Positions 35,855-43,240 of a DNA stretch of 64,000 nucleotides are shown one piece after another. The notes beneath the pieces were generated by a model, which saw nothing but the letters and a program-made list of their open reading frames with translations, was not told where the DNA came from and did no database searches. The translations under genes were made by a program, and so were the position numbers. Every line of letters starts with the position of its first letter. Within the stretch, counting starts at the first letter, position 1. This stretch comes from Nocardia terpenica (GTDB lineage: Bacteria > Actinomycetota > Actinomycetes > Mycobacteriales > Mycobacteriaceae). The stretch spans positions 682,001 to 746,000 of the forward strand of contig NZ_JABMCZ010000002.1 in the NCBI RefSeq assembly GCF_013186535.1, given 5' to 3'.

Positions 35855-36795
35855 CGGGTCACCTTCCAGTACGGCAGCGCGGTGTCGTCGTCGAGCCGCT
35901 CGAAATCCACCTCGACGGGCAGGTCCACCCGCACCGCGTCCGGCTCGACGCCGCGCAGCTCGCCCAGCACCCGCACGCCCTCCTCGAGCTCGACCAGGGC
36001 GACCACGAACGGCAGCCGCCGCCCGGGAACCTTCGGCGCGTGGTGCACGACGTAGCTGAAGACCGTGCCCCGTCCGGAGGCCACCACATAGTCCGGGGTC
36101 TCCGACTTGTCCTGCCACAGCGCGGGAATCGGCGGATGCCGCAGCGTGCCGTCCGGCAGGCGCTGGATGCGCAGCTCGCCGAGTTTCGCACCCTCCCAGA
36201 AGAATTCGGTGTCCCGGGAAACGATGGGCCGCACCCGCTCGCCCGAATCCTCCTGCGCCGCCGCGGACTTCCCCGTGCCCGGCGCGAATTTCAGCATGCG
36301 GAAGCTCATTTCGGTGACCGGCTCGTCGTCGACGTACCAGGTCAGGATGTAGGTGGCGAACCAGCCCTCACCGAGCGCGGTGCGCTTGGGCCCCACCAGA
36401 TCCCGCAGCCGGGTCCGGGCCCGCACCGTCTCCCCGATCCGCAGATATCGGTGATAGGTCTGCTCACAGTTGGTGGCCACCACGGAGGTGTACCCGGCGG
36501 CGTCGAGCAGATCGTTGACGGCGTTCATCGGATCGTCCGACGGCCGCGACCCACCCAGCCCCGGCATCGTCCACACCTGCGCCATCGCGGGCGGCGCCAC
36601 GATGCCCGGATGTCCGGCGGCGCGGGCGGCCCGCTCGTCCACATAGATCGGATTGGTGTCGCCGAGCGCCTCGACCCAGTTGTTGATCATCGGCTGGTTC
36701 ACCGGATCGCGGGCCGTCCGCGGCGCGCACTCCCCCGCGGCCTTGATCTGCTCACCCGCGGCGACGATCTGTTCCGCTGTCATGGATTCCGGCAC
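35851..36795 (-). CDS. chsH2: MaoC/DUF35 fusion, large hydratase subunit and Ltp2 partner
   Basis: This 314-residue protein has an N-terminal MaoC-like hot-dog domain (MINNWVEALGDTNPIYVD, then GIVAPPAMAQVW) and a C-terminal DUF35 OB-fold domain that partners with Ltp2 in the aldolase. GTG 36795 is chosen because AGGAG lies 5 bases upstream; ATG 36783 is the alternative. It lies 8 bp after fadE29 and overlaps chsH1 (ATGA). The domain order matches M. tuberculosis ChsH2. Confidence 0.9.
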   Translation of the reverse strand: MPESMTAEQIVAAGEQIKAAGECAPRTARDPVNQPMINNWVEALGDTNPIYVDERAARAAGHPGIVAPPAMAQVWTMPGLGGSRPSDDPMNAVNDLLDAAGYTSVVATNCEQTYHRYLRIGETVRARTRLRDLVGPKRTALGEGWFATYILTWYVDDEPVTEMSFRMLKFAPGTGKSAAAQEDSGERVRPIVSRDTEFFWEGAKLGELRIQRLPDGTLRHPPIPALWQDKSETPDYVVASGRGTVFSYVVHHAPKVPGRRLPFVVALVELEEGVRVLGELRGVEPDAVRVDLPVEVDFERLDDDTALPYWKVTR

Positions 36796-36803
36796 GGCAA
36801 CTC

Positions 36804-37973
36804 CTATCTCGGTACGCGCGGCAGCTTCAGCCCGGCGGTGGCGATCAGCTCGCGCATGATCTCGTTGACGCCGCCGCCGAAGGTGACCACCAGGTTCTGT
36901 TTGGTGCGGCGGTCCAGCCAGGTCAGCAGCTCGCCGGTGGCCGGGTCGGCGGGATCGCCGTGGCGGCCCACGATCTCCTCGGCCAGCCGGCCCGCCTCCT
37001 GCAGCGCCTCGGTGGAATACACCTTGGTCGCGGAGGCGTCGGCGATCACCCCGGCCGGATCCGCCTGTGCGTGATCGGCATTCGCGGCGACCTGCCAGTT
37101 CAGCAGCTCGTTGAGCCGGACCATGGCGTGCAGGCGGCCCAGCGCGCGCCGCACGTCCGGCTCGCCCAGCACGCCGCCCCGCCGCGCCCAGTCGCGCACC
37201 CGGTCGTAGAGCTGTTCGATCTTGCCGGACGGGCCCAGGCTCACCCGCTCGTGATTGAGCTGGGTGGTGATGAGCTTCCAGCCGCCGTTCTCCTCCCCCA
37301 CGAGCATGTCCGCGGGCACCCGCACGCCGTCGAAATAGGTGGCGTTGGTGTGATGCGCGCCGTCGCAGGTGATGATCGGCGTCCACGAGTAGCCGGGATC
37401 GGTGGTGTCGACGATGAGGATGGTGATGCCGCGGTGGCGCGATTCCGCGGAACCGGTCCGGCAGGCCAGCCAGACGAAGTCGGCCTCGTGCGCGCCGGTG
37501 GTGAAGATCTTCTGCCCGTTGACGATCCAGTCACCGTCGGTGTCGCGGACCGCGCTGGTGCGCAGCGCCGCCAGGTCGGTTCCCGCCTCGGGCTCGGAGT
37601 AGCCGATCGCGAAATGGATGTCGCCGGACAGGATTCCGGGCAGGAACTTCCGCTTCTGCGTCTCGGTGCCGAACTGCTGCAGGGTCGGGCCCACGGTCAG
37701 CAGCGTCACCAGCGGCAGCGGCACATCCGCGCGCACCGCCTCGTTGAAGAAGATCTGCTGCTCGACCGGACCGAAACCCTGCCCCCCGTACTCCTTCGGC
37801 CAGCCCACCCCGAGCCAGCCGTCGCGGCCCATGCGCCGCACCACCGCGCGGTAGGCGTCGCCGTGCCGGTTGATCGCCATCTCGGCCTCCTCGTCGGCGG
37901 TCACGAGATCGGCGAAATACGCGCGCAGGGTGTCGCGCAGCCGGCGTTGCTCGGCGGTCAGGTCGATGAACAT
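36804..37973 (-). CDS. fadE29: Acyl-CoA dehydrogenase, FadE29/ChsE2-like
   Basis: This 389-residue acyl-CoA dehydrogenase is one subunit of the FadE28-FadE29 heterotetramer that dehydrogenates the C17 propionyl-CoA side chain. Flavin-site segments are AIGYSEPEAGTDLAALRTSA and VNGQKIFTTGAHEADF; the C-terminus reads TFGGGVNEIMRELIATAGLKLPRVPR. ATG 37973 overlaps fadE28 by 16 bp. The gene order fadE28-fadE29-chsH2-chsH1-ltp2 is that of the igr operon. Confidence 0.9.
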   Translation of the reverse strand: MFIDLTAEQRRLRDTLRAYFADLVTADEEAEMAINRHGDAYRAVVRRMGRDGWLGVGWPKEYGGQGFGPVEQQIFFNEAVRADVPLPLVTLLTVGPTLQQFGTETQKRKFLPGILSGDIHFAIGYSEPEAGTDLAALRTSAVRDTDGDWIVNGQKIFTTGAHEADFVWLACRTGSAESRHRGITILIVDTTDPGYSWTPIITCDGAHHTNATYFDGVRVPADMLVGEENGGWKLITTQLNHERVSLGPSGKIEQLYDRVRDWARRGGVLGEPDVRRALGRLHAMVRLNELLNWQVAANADHAQADPAGVIADASATKVYSTEALQEAGRLAEEIVGRHGDPADPATGELLTWLDRRTKQNLVVTFGGGVNEIMRELIATAGLKLPRVPR

Positions 37974-39022
37974 CGGTCTCCCAAACGATCCAGCCGAAAC
38001 GACGCGCCGCCCAACCAGCGGGCGAGGTCCTTGGCCTGTGAGTAGTAGCGATGCAGCGGATGGGTCACATCGACGCCGATTCCGCCGTGCAGGTGATGAC
38101 ATTTCTGCATGGCCGCGGGCAGTTCCGAGGCGACGCAGTAGGCCAGCACATCGAGATCGTCGTCGATACGTTCCTGATGCCCCGGATCGTCGTCGGCATG
38201 GGCCAGCGCCCAATTCGCCGACAGCGCGGCGGCGTGCAGCGTCCGGGAAACGACATACACGTCGGCGATCTGCTGTGCCACCGCCTGGAATTCGGCGAGC
38301 GGACGGCCGAATTGGTGCCGGGTGCGCACATGTTCGGCGGTCAGAGTGAGCGCGCCGCGCAGCAATCCGTCGGCGACCGAACCGATTCCGGCCAGCGCCA
38401 GCCGATGCAGCGCTCGGAGACCGCCGGGCAGTAATTGTTCGGCCGGAATCTCGGTCTGTTCGAAATGCATCGAGAATTCCGGAGCGCCGGTCGAATTCGG
38501 GGTCTCGAACCGGGAGATGCCCGGCGCCTCGGCGTCGACGATCGCAATTCCGGAGTCGGTGGGCACCAGCACCCAGCGCGCCGAATCGGCATAGGGGACC
38601 GCGACCTTGCGGCCCGTGACGGTGGCCCGCTCGCCGTCGACGACGGCCGTGGTCTCGGGTGCGGCCGCGAACGGCGTGCCGGGCTCGTGCAGCGTCGCGG
38701 TCAGCACCGCGCCCTGCGCGACGGCCGCGAAGATCTTGTCCGCCAACGGCTCCGGCGCGACCTCTAGCAGCGGTAACACCCCGAAACCGAGGGTCGCCAG
38801 CGCCGGTGCGGCCACCGCGTCGGTAGCCAGCTCGGTCAGCAGGACCGACACCTCGAGCAGTCCCATACCGTCGCCGCCGCAGCGCTGCGGTAACGCCACC
38901 GACAGCAGGCCGCTGTCGGTCAAGGCGGGCCAGAGCTCGATATCGCGGGCGGTGTTGCGCTCCAGCAAGCTCACCACGACCTCGGCGACGGCGTCCTGGC
39001 TCTCATCCCTGTTGAAGTCCAA
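37958..39022 (-). CDS. fadE28: Acyl-CoA dehydrogenase, FadE28/ChsE1-like
   Basis: This 354-residue partner of FadE29 starts at TTG 39022 (MDFNRDESQDAV), supported by GGGAG 8 bases upstream and by homologues that begin MDF. It has the helical C-terminal segment VRTRHQFGRPLAEFQAVAQQIADVY and CHHLHGGIGVDVTHPLHRYY. An insertion sequence starts 31 bp upstream of the start, and cyp125, which precedes fadE28 in mycobacteria, is absent from this position. Confidence 0.88.
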   Translation of the reverse strand: MDFNRDESQDAVAEVVVSLLERNTARDIELWPALTDSGLLSVALPQRCGGDGMGLLEVSVLLTELATDAVAAPALATLGFGVLPLLEVAPEPLADKIFAAVAQGAVLTATLHEPGTPFAAAPETTAVVDGERATVTGRKVAVPYADSARWVLVPTDSGIAIVDAEAPGISRFETPNSTGAPEFSMHFEQTEIPAEQLLPGGLRALHRLALAGIGSVADGLLRGALTLTAEHVRTRHQFGRPLAEFQAVAQQIADVYVVSRTLHAAALSANWALAHADDDPGHQERIDDDLDVLAYCVASELPAAMQKCHHLHGGIGVDVTHPLHRYYSQAKDLARWLGGASFRLDRLGDRCSST

Positions 39023-39062
39023 TTCGATGCTCCCGTGTGAGATGTGGAACTTAGACCGTGTC

Positions 39063-39880
39063 TCATATGGCCGCTTTCATCAGCTTCTTGAAGCAGGTGA
39101 GTGCGGCGGCTAGCGTCAGGAAGCCCAGATAATGAATTCCCTTGCGGTCGTAGCGAATGTTGAGCCGGTGGTAGCCGGTCAGCCACGACACGGTGCGTTC
39201 GATCACCCACCGGTGGCGGCCGAGTCGCTGGTTGGACTCGATTCCCTTGCGGGCGATGCGGACTGCGATGCCCCGGTGGCGCACCCACCGCCGCAGTTCG
39301 GGCTGGTCGTATGCCTTGTCGGCGTGCAACTTGCCCGGCCGGCGTCGCCGCGGGCCACGTCGCGACCGGACTGCCGGGATCGCTTTCACCAACGGTTTGA
39401 GCGCTTGGGAGTCGTGGACGTTGGCGGCCGAAACCGCCACGGACAACGGGATTCCCGTCCGATCGGACAGGATGTGCTGCTTGGAGCCGGGCTTGCCGCG
39501 ATCGGTCGGGTTCGGCCCGGTCAGATCGCCCCTTTTTTCGCCCGTACGCTCGCCGCATCGACTACCGCCCGCGACCAGTCGATCAGGCCCCGGCTGCCCA
39601 GCTCGTCGAGTATCGCCCGGTGCAGTCGCCGCCACACGCCGGCCTGGGTCCACACCGTGAACCGGCGATGCGCCGTCGGCACACTCACACCGAACGACGG
39701 CGGGAGCATCCGCCACGCACAACCGCTGGTCAGCACATACACCACCGCCGTGAACACCGCCCGCTGGTCGGTCGGGGCGATGCCGCCGCCCTGCGGGCGC
39801 GAGGCGAACTCCGGCAGCAGCGGCTCGACCAGCTCCCACAACTCGTCCGGCACCAACCGCTGCGACAACACATCCGTCAC
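39063..39880 (-). CDS. IS5-family transposase, made by -1 frameshifting
   Basis: The first frame starts at GTG 39880 and reads 119 residues (LVPDELWELVEPLLPEFASRPQGG...) to a stop at 39521. It carries WSRAVVDAASVRAKKG, the first Asp of the DDE triad. The second frame continues from the slippery run AAAAAAGGGG to the stop at 39063, with GPNPTDRGKPGSKQHILSD, ANVHDSQALKPL (second Asp), HADKAYDQPELR and HRWVIERTVSWL (Glu). A -1 shift at the run would join the frames into about 270 residues, the normal length for this group. Confidence 0.88.
39529..39538 (-). promoter_or_regulatory. Slippery sequence for -1 translational frameshifting in the transposase
   Basis: On the minus strand AAAAAAGGGG lies just before the stop of the first transposase frame, and the overlap of the two frames fits a -1 slip at this run. 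The two halves of the DDE triad are in different frames, so the shift is required for a full transposase. Confidence 0.8.
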
Positions 39881-39950
39881 GACCGAACATCATGCAACAC
39901 AACCAATCTCGGTGCAGGCAAAACGGATTACATCCATGTGAGACACGGTC

Positions 39951-42257
39951 TTAGCCGTGCGATTCGCGCGGGAGCCCGAGAATCCGTTCGCCGGCCACGG
40001 TCAAAAGGATCTGCTCGGTACCCCCGGCGATCGACAAACAGCGTGTCAGCAGGAATTCTTTCACCACATCGGATTCCTGTGCGCCCGCCACACCAGCGAG
40101 CTCGACGGCAAATTCGGCCACCGCCTGTCGATGTCGTACACCAACCAGTTTGCGTACGCTGCTTTGCGGGCCGGGATCGACTCCGGCGAGCATTCGGCGC
40201 GCGGCGCGGGTCTCGAGCAATGTGCCCGCGACCGCCTCGGCGACCAATTCCCCGAACCGGTCGGCAATCAATTCCGCGCCCGGTCCCGCGGTCGGCACGG
40301 CGTCGATCAACGCCTCCAGTTCGTTGCCGATTCCGCCGCCGCCCATGGCGACTCGCTCCGACGACAGGGTGGAGCGCGCGATTTTCCAGCCCATTCCCAA
40401 CTCGCCGACCAGACAATCGTCGGGAACGAACACCTCGTCGAGAAACACCTCGGAAAACCGTGCCTCGCCGGTGATCTGCACCAGCGGCCGTACCTCGATG
40501 CCCGGGCTGCGCATATCGACCAGGAAGTAGCTGATGCCACGGTGTTTGGGCGCGGCGGAATCGGTGCGGGCCAGGCAGATCGCCCAGGTGGCCACGCTGG
40601 TCAGCGAGGTCCACACCTTCTGGCCGCGCAGCCGCCAACCACCGTCGACGCGGGTCGCGGTGGTGCGCAGGGCGGCCAGGTCCGATCCGGCCTCGGGCTC
40701 GCTGAACAGCTGGCACCACACCACCTCGCCGCGCAGGGTCGGGCGGGCGAAGCGCTCGATCTGCTCGGGGGTGCCGTACTGCAGCAGGGTGGGCACCGCC
40801 CAGTTGCCGATCTGGATGTCGGGCACCGTGATTCCGGCGGCGCGCACCTGCTCGTCGATCACGGTGCGCAGGATCGGCCCGGCGCCGCGGCCGTAGGGGG
40901 CGGGCCAGTGCGGGGCCAGCAGCCCGGTGTCGACCAGGGCGTCGCGCCGCCGCTCCGGCGGCAGGGCGACGATGCGGGCCAGGTCGGCCGCGAGTTCGGC
41001 GGCGTCGGCCGCGTCCAGGCCCAGCGCGTCCCACGCGCCGATTCCCAGGTCCACACCGACCGTTCGCCGCTGCCCCTGCCGGACCAGGTCGGTGATCCGG
41101 GCGCGCCACGGGGCCGCGCCGCCCAGCAGCTGGCGCAGCGCCACCGCCCGGCGCAGGTACAGGTGCGCGTCGTGCTCCCAGGTGAAGCCGATGCCGCCGA
41201 GCACCTGGATGCAGTCCTTGGCGGTCCGCACCGCCGCGTCGAGCGCGACCGACATCGCGATGGCGGCGGCCAGCGGCAGCTCGGCGGGCCGATTGTCCAC
41301 CGCCGCAGCCGCATCCGCGGCCACCGCCCGAATCAGCTCGGTCCGGCACAGCATCCACGCACACAGATGCTTGACCGCCTGAAACTCCCCGATCCGCCGC
41401 CCGAACTGCTCCCGCACCTTGGCATACTCGACCGCCGTTTCCAAACACCACCCCGCCACCCCCGCCAACTCGGCCGCCACCAGCACCGCGACCAGATCAC
41501 CGACGGCATGGGGGGTTTCGAAGACGTGCTCCGCGGGGACGGCGACTCCGTCGCATTCGACGCGAGCGAGTGGGGTGCTCGCATCCAGCGGGGGCAGCGA
41601 GTCGATGCGCAGGCCCTCGGCGCTCGGTTGCACGAGGCACCAGAGTTCCCGGCCAAAAGCATGCCGGGAACTTCGAGAGTCGGCGTGCCGGGAACCTCCA
41701 GAGTCGGCATGCCGGGAACCTCCAGAGTCAGCGTGCCGGGAACCTCCAGAGTCGGCATGCCGGGAACCTCGAGAGTCGGCGTCCGCCTTCATGATTCCGG
41801 CGTGCTTTTGGCCGGAATCCACCCGCACCGGCAGCAGGACGGCCGTCCCGGGGGCCGCCCCGAACACCGTCTCCCATGCCCCGGACAGCACCAACGCCCC
41901 GGTTTCGTTGGCCGCCACCGCAACCGGGTCACCCAGGCCCACGCCGCAGGGCGTATTCTCGTCGAGTGCCGCGCCGGCGACGAGGCCGGCGAGTGCGGTG
42001 GCCGATACCGGCCCGCCCACCAGGTCGTGTGCGGCCTGTTCGAGCAGGACCGCCAGGTCGCCCACCGAGCCACCGGCGCCGCCGTCCGCCTCGGGCACCG
42101 CGACCCGGAACACCCCGAGTCCCACCAGGCTCGGCCAGAATTCGTGCCAGAAATCCGGTGCTCCGGTGCGCATTGTTGCAATCGGGCGTACCGTCGCCGC
42201 CCATCCGCGCATCGACTCCTGAACGGCTTTATGCTCGTCAGTGGTGGCGATGGTCAC
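39951..42257 (-). CDS. fadE34: Fused acyl-CoA dehydrogenase, FadE34-like, with an in-frame repeat insertion
   Basis: This 768-residue protein has two acyl-CoA dehydrogenase halves. The first is degenerate, with EQFGRRIGEFQAVKHLCAWML and DCIQVLGGIGFTWEHDAHLYL. The second is complete, with CQLFSEPEAGSDLAALRTTA and GGTEQILLTVAGERILGLPRE. FadE34 (ChsE3) acts on cholesterol side-chain CoA esters and, as here, is divergent from kstR. Residues 147-204 are encoded by repeat copy R4, inserted in VRVD-GRELWCLVQ; the rest aligns without it. The start is GTG 42257. The stop codon is the edge of the IS5 element. Confidence 0.9.
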   Translation of the reverse strand: MTIATTDEHKAVQESMRGWAATVRPIATMRTGAPDFWHEFWPSLVGLGVFRVAVPEADGGAGGSVGDLAVLLEQAAHDLVGGPVSATALAGLVAGAALDENTPCGVGLGDPVAVAANETGALVLSGAWETVFGAAPGTAVLLPVRVDSGQKHAGIMKADADSRGSRHADSGGSRHADSGGSRHADSGGSRHADSRSSRHAFGRELWCLVQPSAEGLRIDSLPPLDASTPLARVECDGVAVPAEHVFETPHAVGDLVAVLVAAELAGVAGWCLETAVEYAKVREQFGRRIGEFQAVKHLCAWMLCRTELIRAVAADAAAAVDNRPAELPLAAAIAMSVALDAAVRTAKDCIQVLGGIGFTWEHDAHLYLRRAVALRQLLGGAAPWRARITDLVRQGQRRTVGVDLGIGAWDALGLDAADAAELAADLARIVALPPERRRDALVDTGLLAPHWPAPYGRGAGPILRTVIDEQVRAAGITVPDIQIGNWAVPTLLQYGTPEQIERFARPTLRGEVVWCQLFSEPEAGSDLAALRTTATRVDGGWRLRGQKVWTSLTSVATWAICLARTDSAAPKHRGISYFLVDMRSPGIEVRPLVQITGEARFSEVFLDEVFVPDDCLVGELGMGWKIARSTLSSERVAMGGGGIGNELEALIDAVPTAGPGAELIADRFGELVAEAVAGTLLETRAARRMLAGVDPGPQSSVRKLVGVRHRQAVAEFAVELAGVAGAQESDVVKEFLLTRCLSIAGGTEQILLTVAGERILGLPRESHG
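41645..41819. repeat. Dispersed repeat copy R4 inside fadE34, flanked by two hairpins
   Basis: Five exact 24-bp units (41663-41782; unit starts GCCGGGAACCTCCAGAGTCG) lie between two inverted hairpins. The left one is GTTCCCGGC-CAAAAGCAT-GCCGGGAAC (41645-41671) and the right one GATTCCGGC-GTGCTTTTG-GCCGGAATC (41793-41819). The stems differ from each other but each is internally complementary. Read on the minus strand the units encode DSGGSRHA. Confidence 0.93.
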
Positions 42258-42292
42258 AGTCCATACCGCCTTCCCGGCGTGACTCCCACACC

Positions 42293-42306
42293 TAGAACAT
42301 GTTCTA
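42293..42306. promoter_or_regulatory. KstR operator between fadE34 and kstR
   Basis: TAGAACATGTTCTA is a perfect palindrome and matches the KstR consensus at all defined bases. It lies 36 bp before the fadE34 start and 93 bp before kstR, so KstR should control both its own gene and the fadE34 operon. Confidence 0.88.
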
Positions 42307-42398
42307 ATATCACCGTCGGGCGGAAGTCAAGAGACCGTCCCGTCGCCGCAGCACCGCATCCGCCGCACAACGACGTTTGTAGGAAAGGACTTTCACCG

Positions 42399-43058
42399 AT
42401 GGCCAGTCCCTCCCGAGAGCAGGCAACCGACTCGGGCACGCAGAACGGCACCCGCCCGCGTGCCACCCCGGTAGCCACGCTCAGCGAGGACGAGCTGAGC
42501 TCGGCCGCGCAGCGGGAGCGTCGCAAGCGGATCCTCGACGCCACCCTGGCGCTGGCCTCCAAGGGCGGCTACGACGCGGTCCAGATGCGCGCCGTCGCCG
42601 AGCGCGCCGACGTGGCCGTCGGCACCCTGTATCGGTACTTCCCGTCCAAGGTGCATCTGCTGGTGTCGGCGCTGGCCCGCGAGTTCGAGCAATTCGAGAG
42701 CAAACGCAAACCACTGGCCGGGCAAACCGCCAGGGAACGCATGCACATCCTGCTCACCCAGGTCACCCGGGCCATGCAGCGCGACCCGCTGCTCACCGAG
42801 GCCATGACGCGAGCGTTCATGTTCGCCGACGCCTCGGCCGCCGCGGAGGTCGACCGGGTCGGGCGGGTCATGGACCGGTTCTTCGCCCGCGCGGTCAACG
42901 ACGGCGAGCCGACCGATCGGGATCTGGCCATCGCCCGCGTGATCAGCGACGTGTGGCTGTCGAACCTCGTCGCCTGGCTGACCCGCCGGGCCTCGGCGAC
43001 GGATGTCACAGAACGCCTGGAACTCACCGTCGACCTGCTGCTGGGCGACAAGTCCTAG
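42399..43058 (+). CDS. kstR: TetR-family repressor of steroid catabolism
   Basis: This 219-residue TetR protein matches KstR closely. It reads AAQRERRKRILDATLALASKGGYDAVQMRAVAERADVAVGTLYRYFPSKVHLLVSALAREF in the DNA-binding domain (residues about 36-95) and MQRDPLLTEAMTRAFMFADASAAAEVD in the ligand domain. KstR represses cholesterol-catabolism genes until it binds a steroid-CoA intermediate. ATG 42399 has AGGAAAGGA just upstream. About 35 N-terminal residues precede the conserved domain, more than in M. tuberculosis. Confidence 0.95.
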   Translation: MASPSREQATDSGTQNGTRPRATPVATLSEDELSSAAQRERRKRILDATLALASKGGYDAVQMRAVAERADVAVGTLYRYFPSKVHLLVSALAREFEQFESKRKPLAGQTARERMHILLTQVTRAMQRDPLLTEAMTRAFMFADASAAAEVDRVGRVMDRFFARAVNDGEPTDRDLAIARVISDVWLSNLVAWLTRRASATDVTERLELTVDLLLGDKS

Positions 43059-43060
43059 AA

Positions 43061-43087
43061 GTTTGCCGCGCATTCCGCGTGGCAAAC
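43061..43087 (+). terminator. Stem-loop after kstR
   Basis: GTTTGCCGCGC and GCGTGGCAAAC flank a five-base loop, with ten of eleven bases paired. It starts 2 bp after the kstR stop. No T-run follows, but a strong stem alone is common at actinobacterial terminators. Confidence 0.65.
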
Positions 43088-43240
43088 CAGCTAACGTACG
43101 GCAGGAGACAGCACAATCGGGGATGAGCGCGGCGAGGCGAACGTTAAAGTCCCGTATCACTGCGCGAACATGCGAGCAAACCTCACCCAGTAGAGTTTCT
43201 CGCGCCCTGACAATTCTCCTCCGATCACTAGGTTGGATGC

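Larger units (their letters stand above)
39054..39950. mobile_element. IS5-family (IS427-like) insertion sequence, 897 bp
   Basis: The element is bounded by inverted repeats GACCGTGTCTCAYATGG (one mismatch, T/C, at base 13) at both ends and flanked on each side by TTA (39051-39053 and 39951-39953), consistent with a 3-bp target duplication. It contains one transposase gene split into two frames with an A6G4 slippery run at 39529-39538. The right-hand TTA is the reverse complement of the fadE34 stop codon TAA, so the element sits exactly at that stop. Both ends and the DDE motif residues look intact, so the copy may be active. Confidence 0.93.

Noticed and set aside
39957..43058. Long plus-strand open frame of over 1000 codons
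   Set aside because: It is the antisense of fadE34 running into kstR. The minus-strand frame has clear acyl-CoA dehydrogenase motifs and the plus-strand part before kstR has none. Only 42399-43058 is real.
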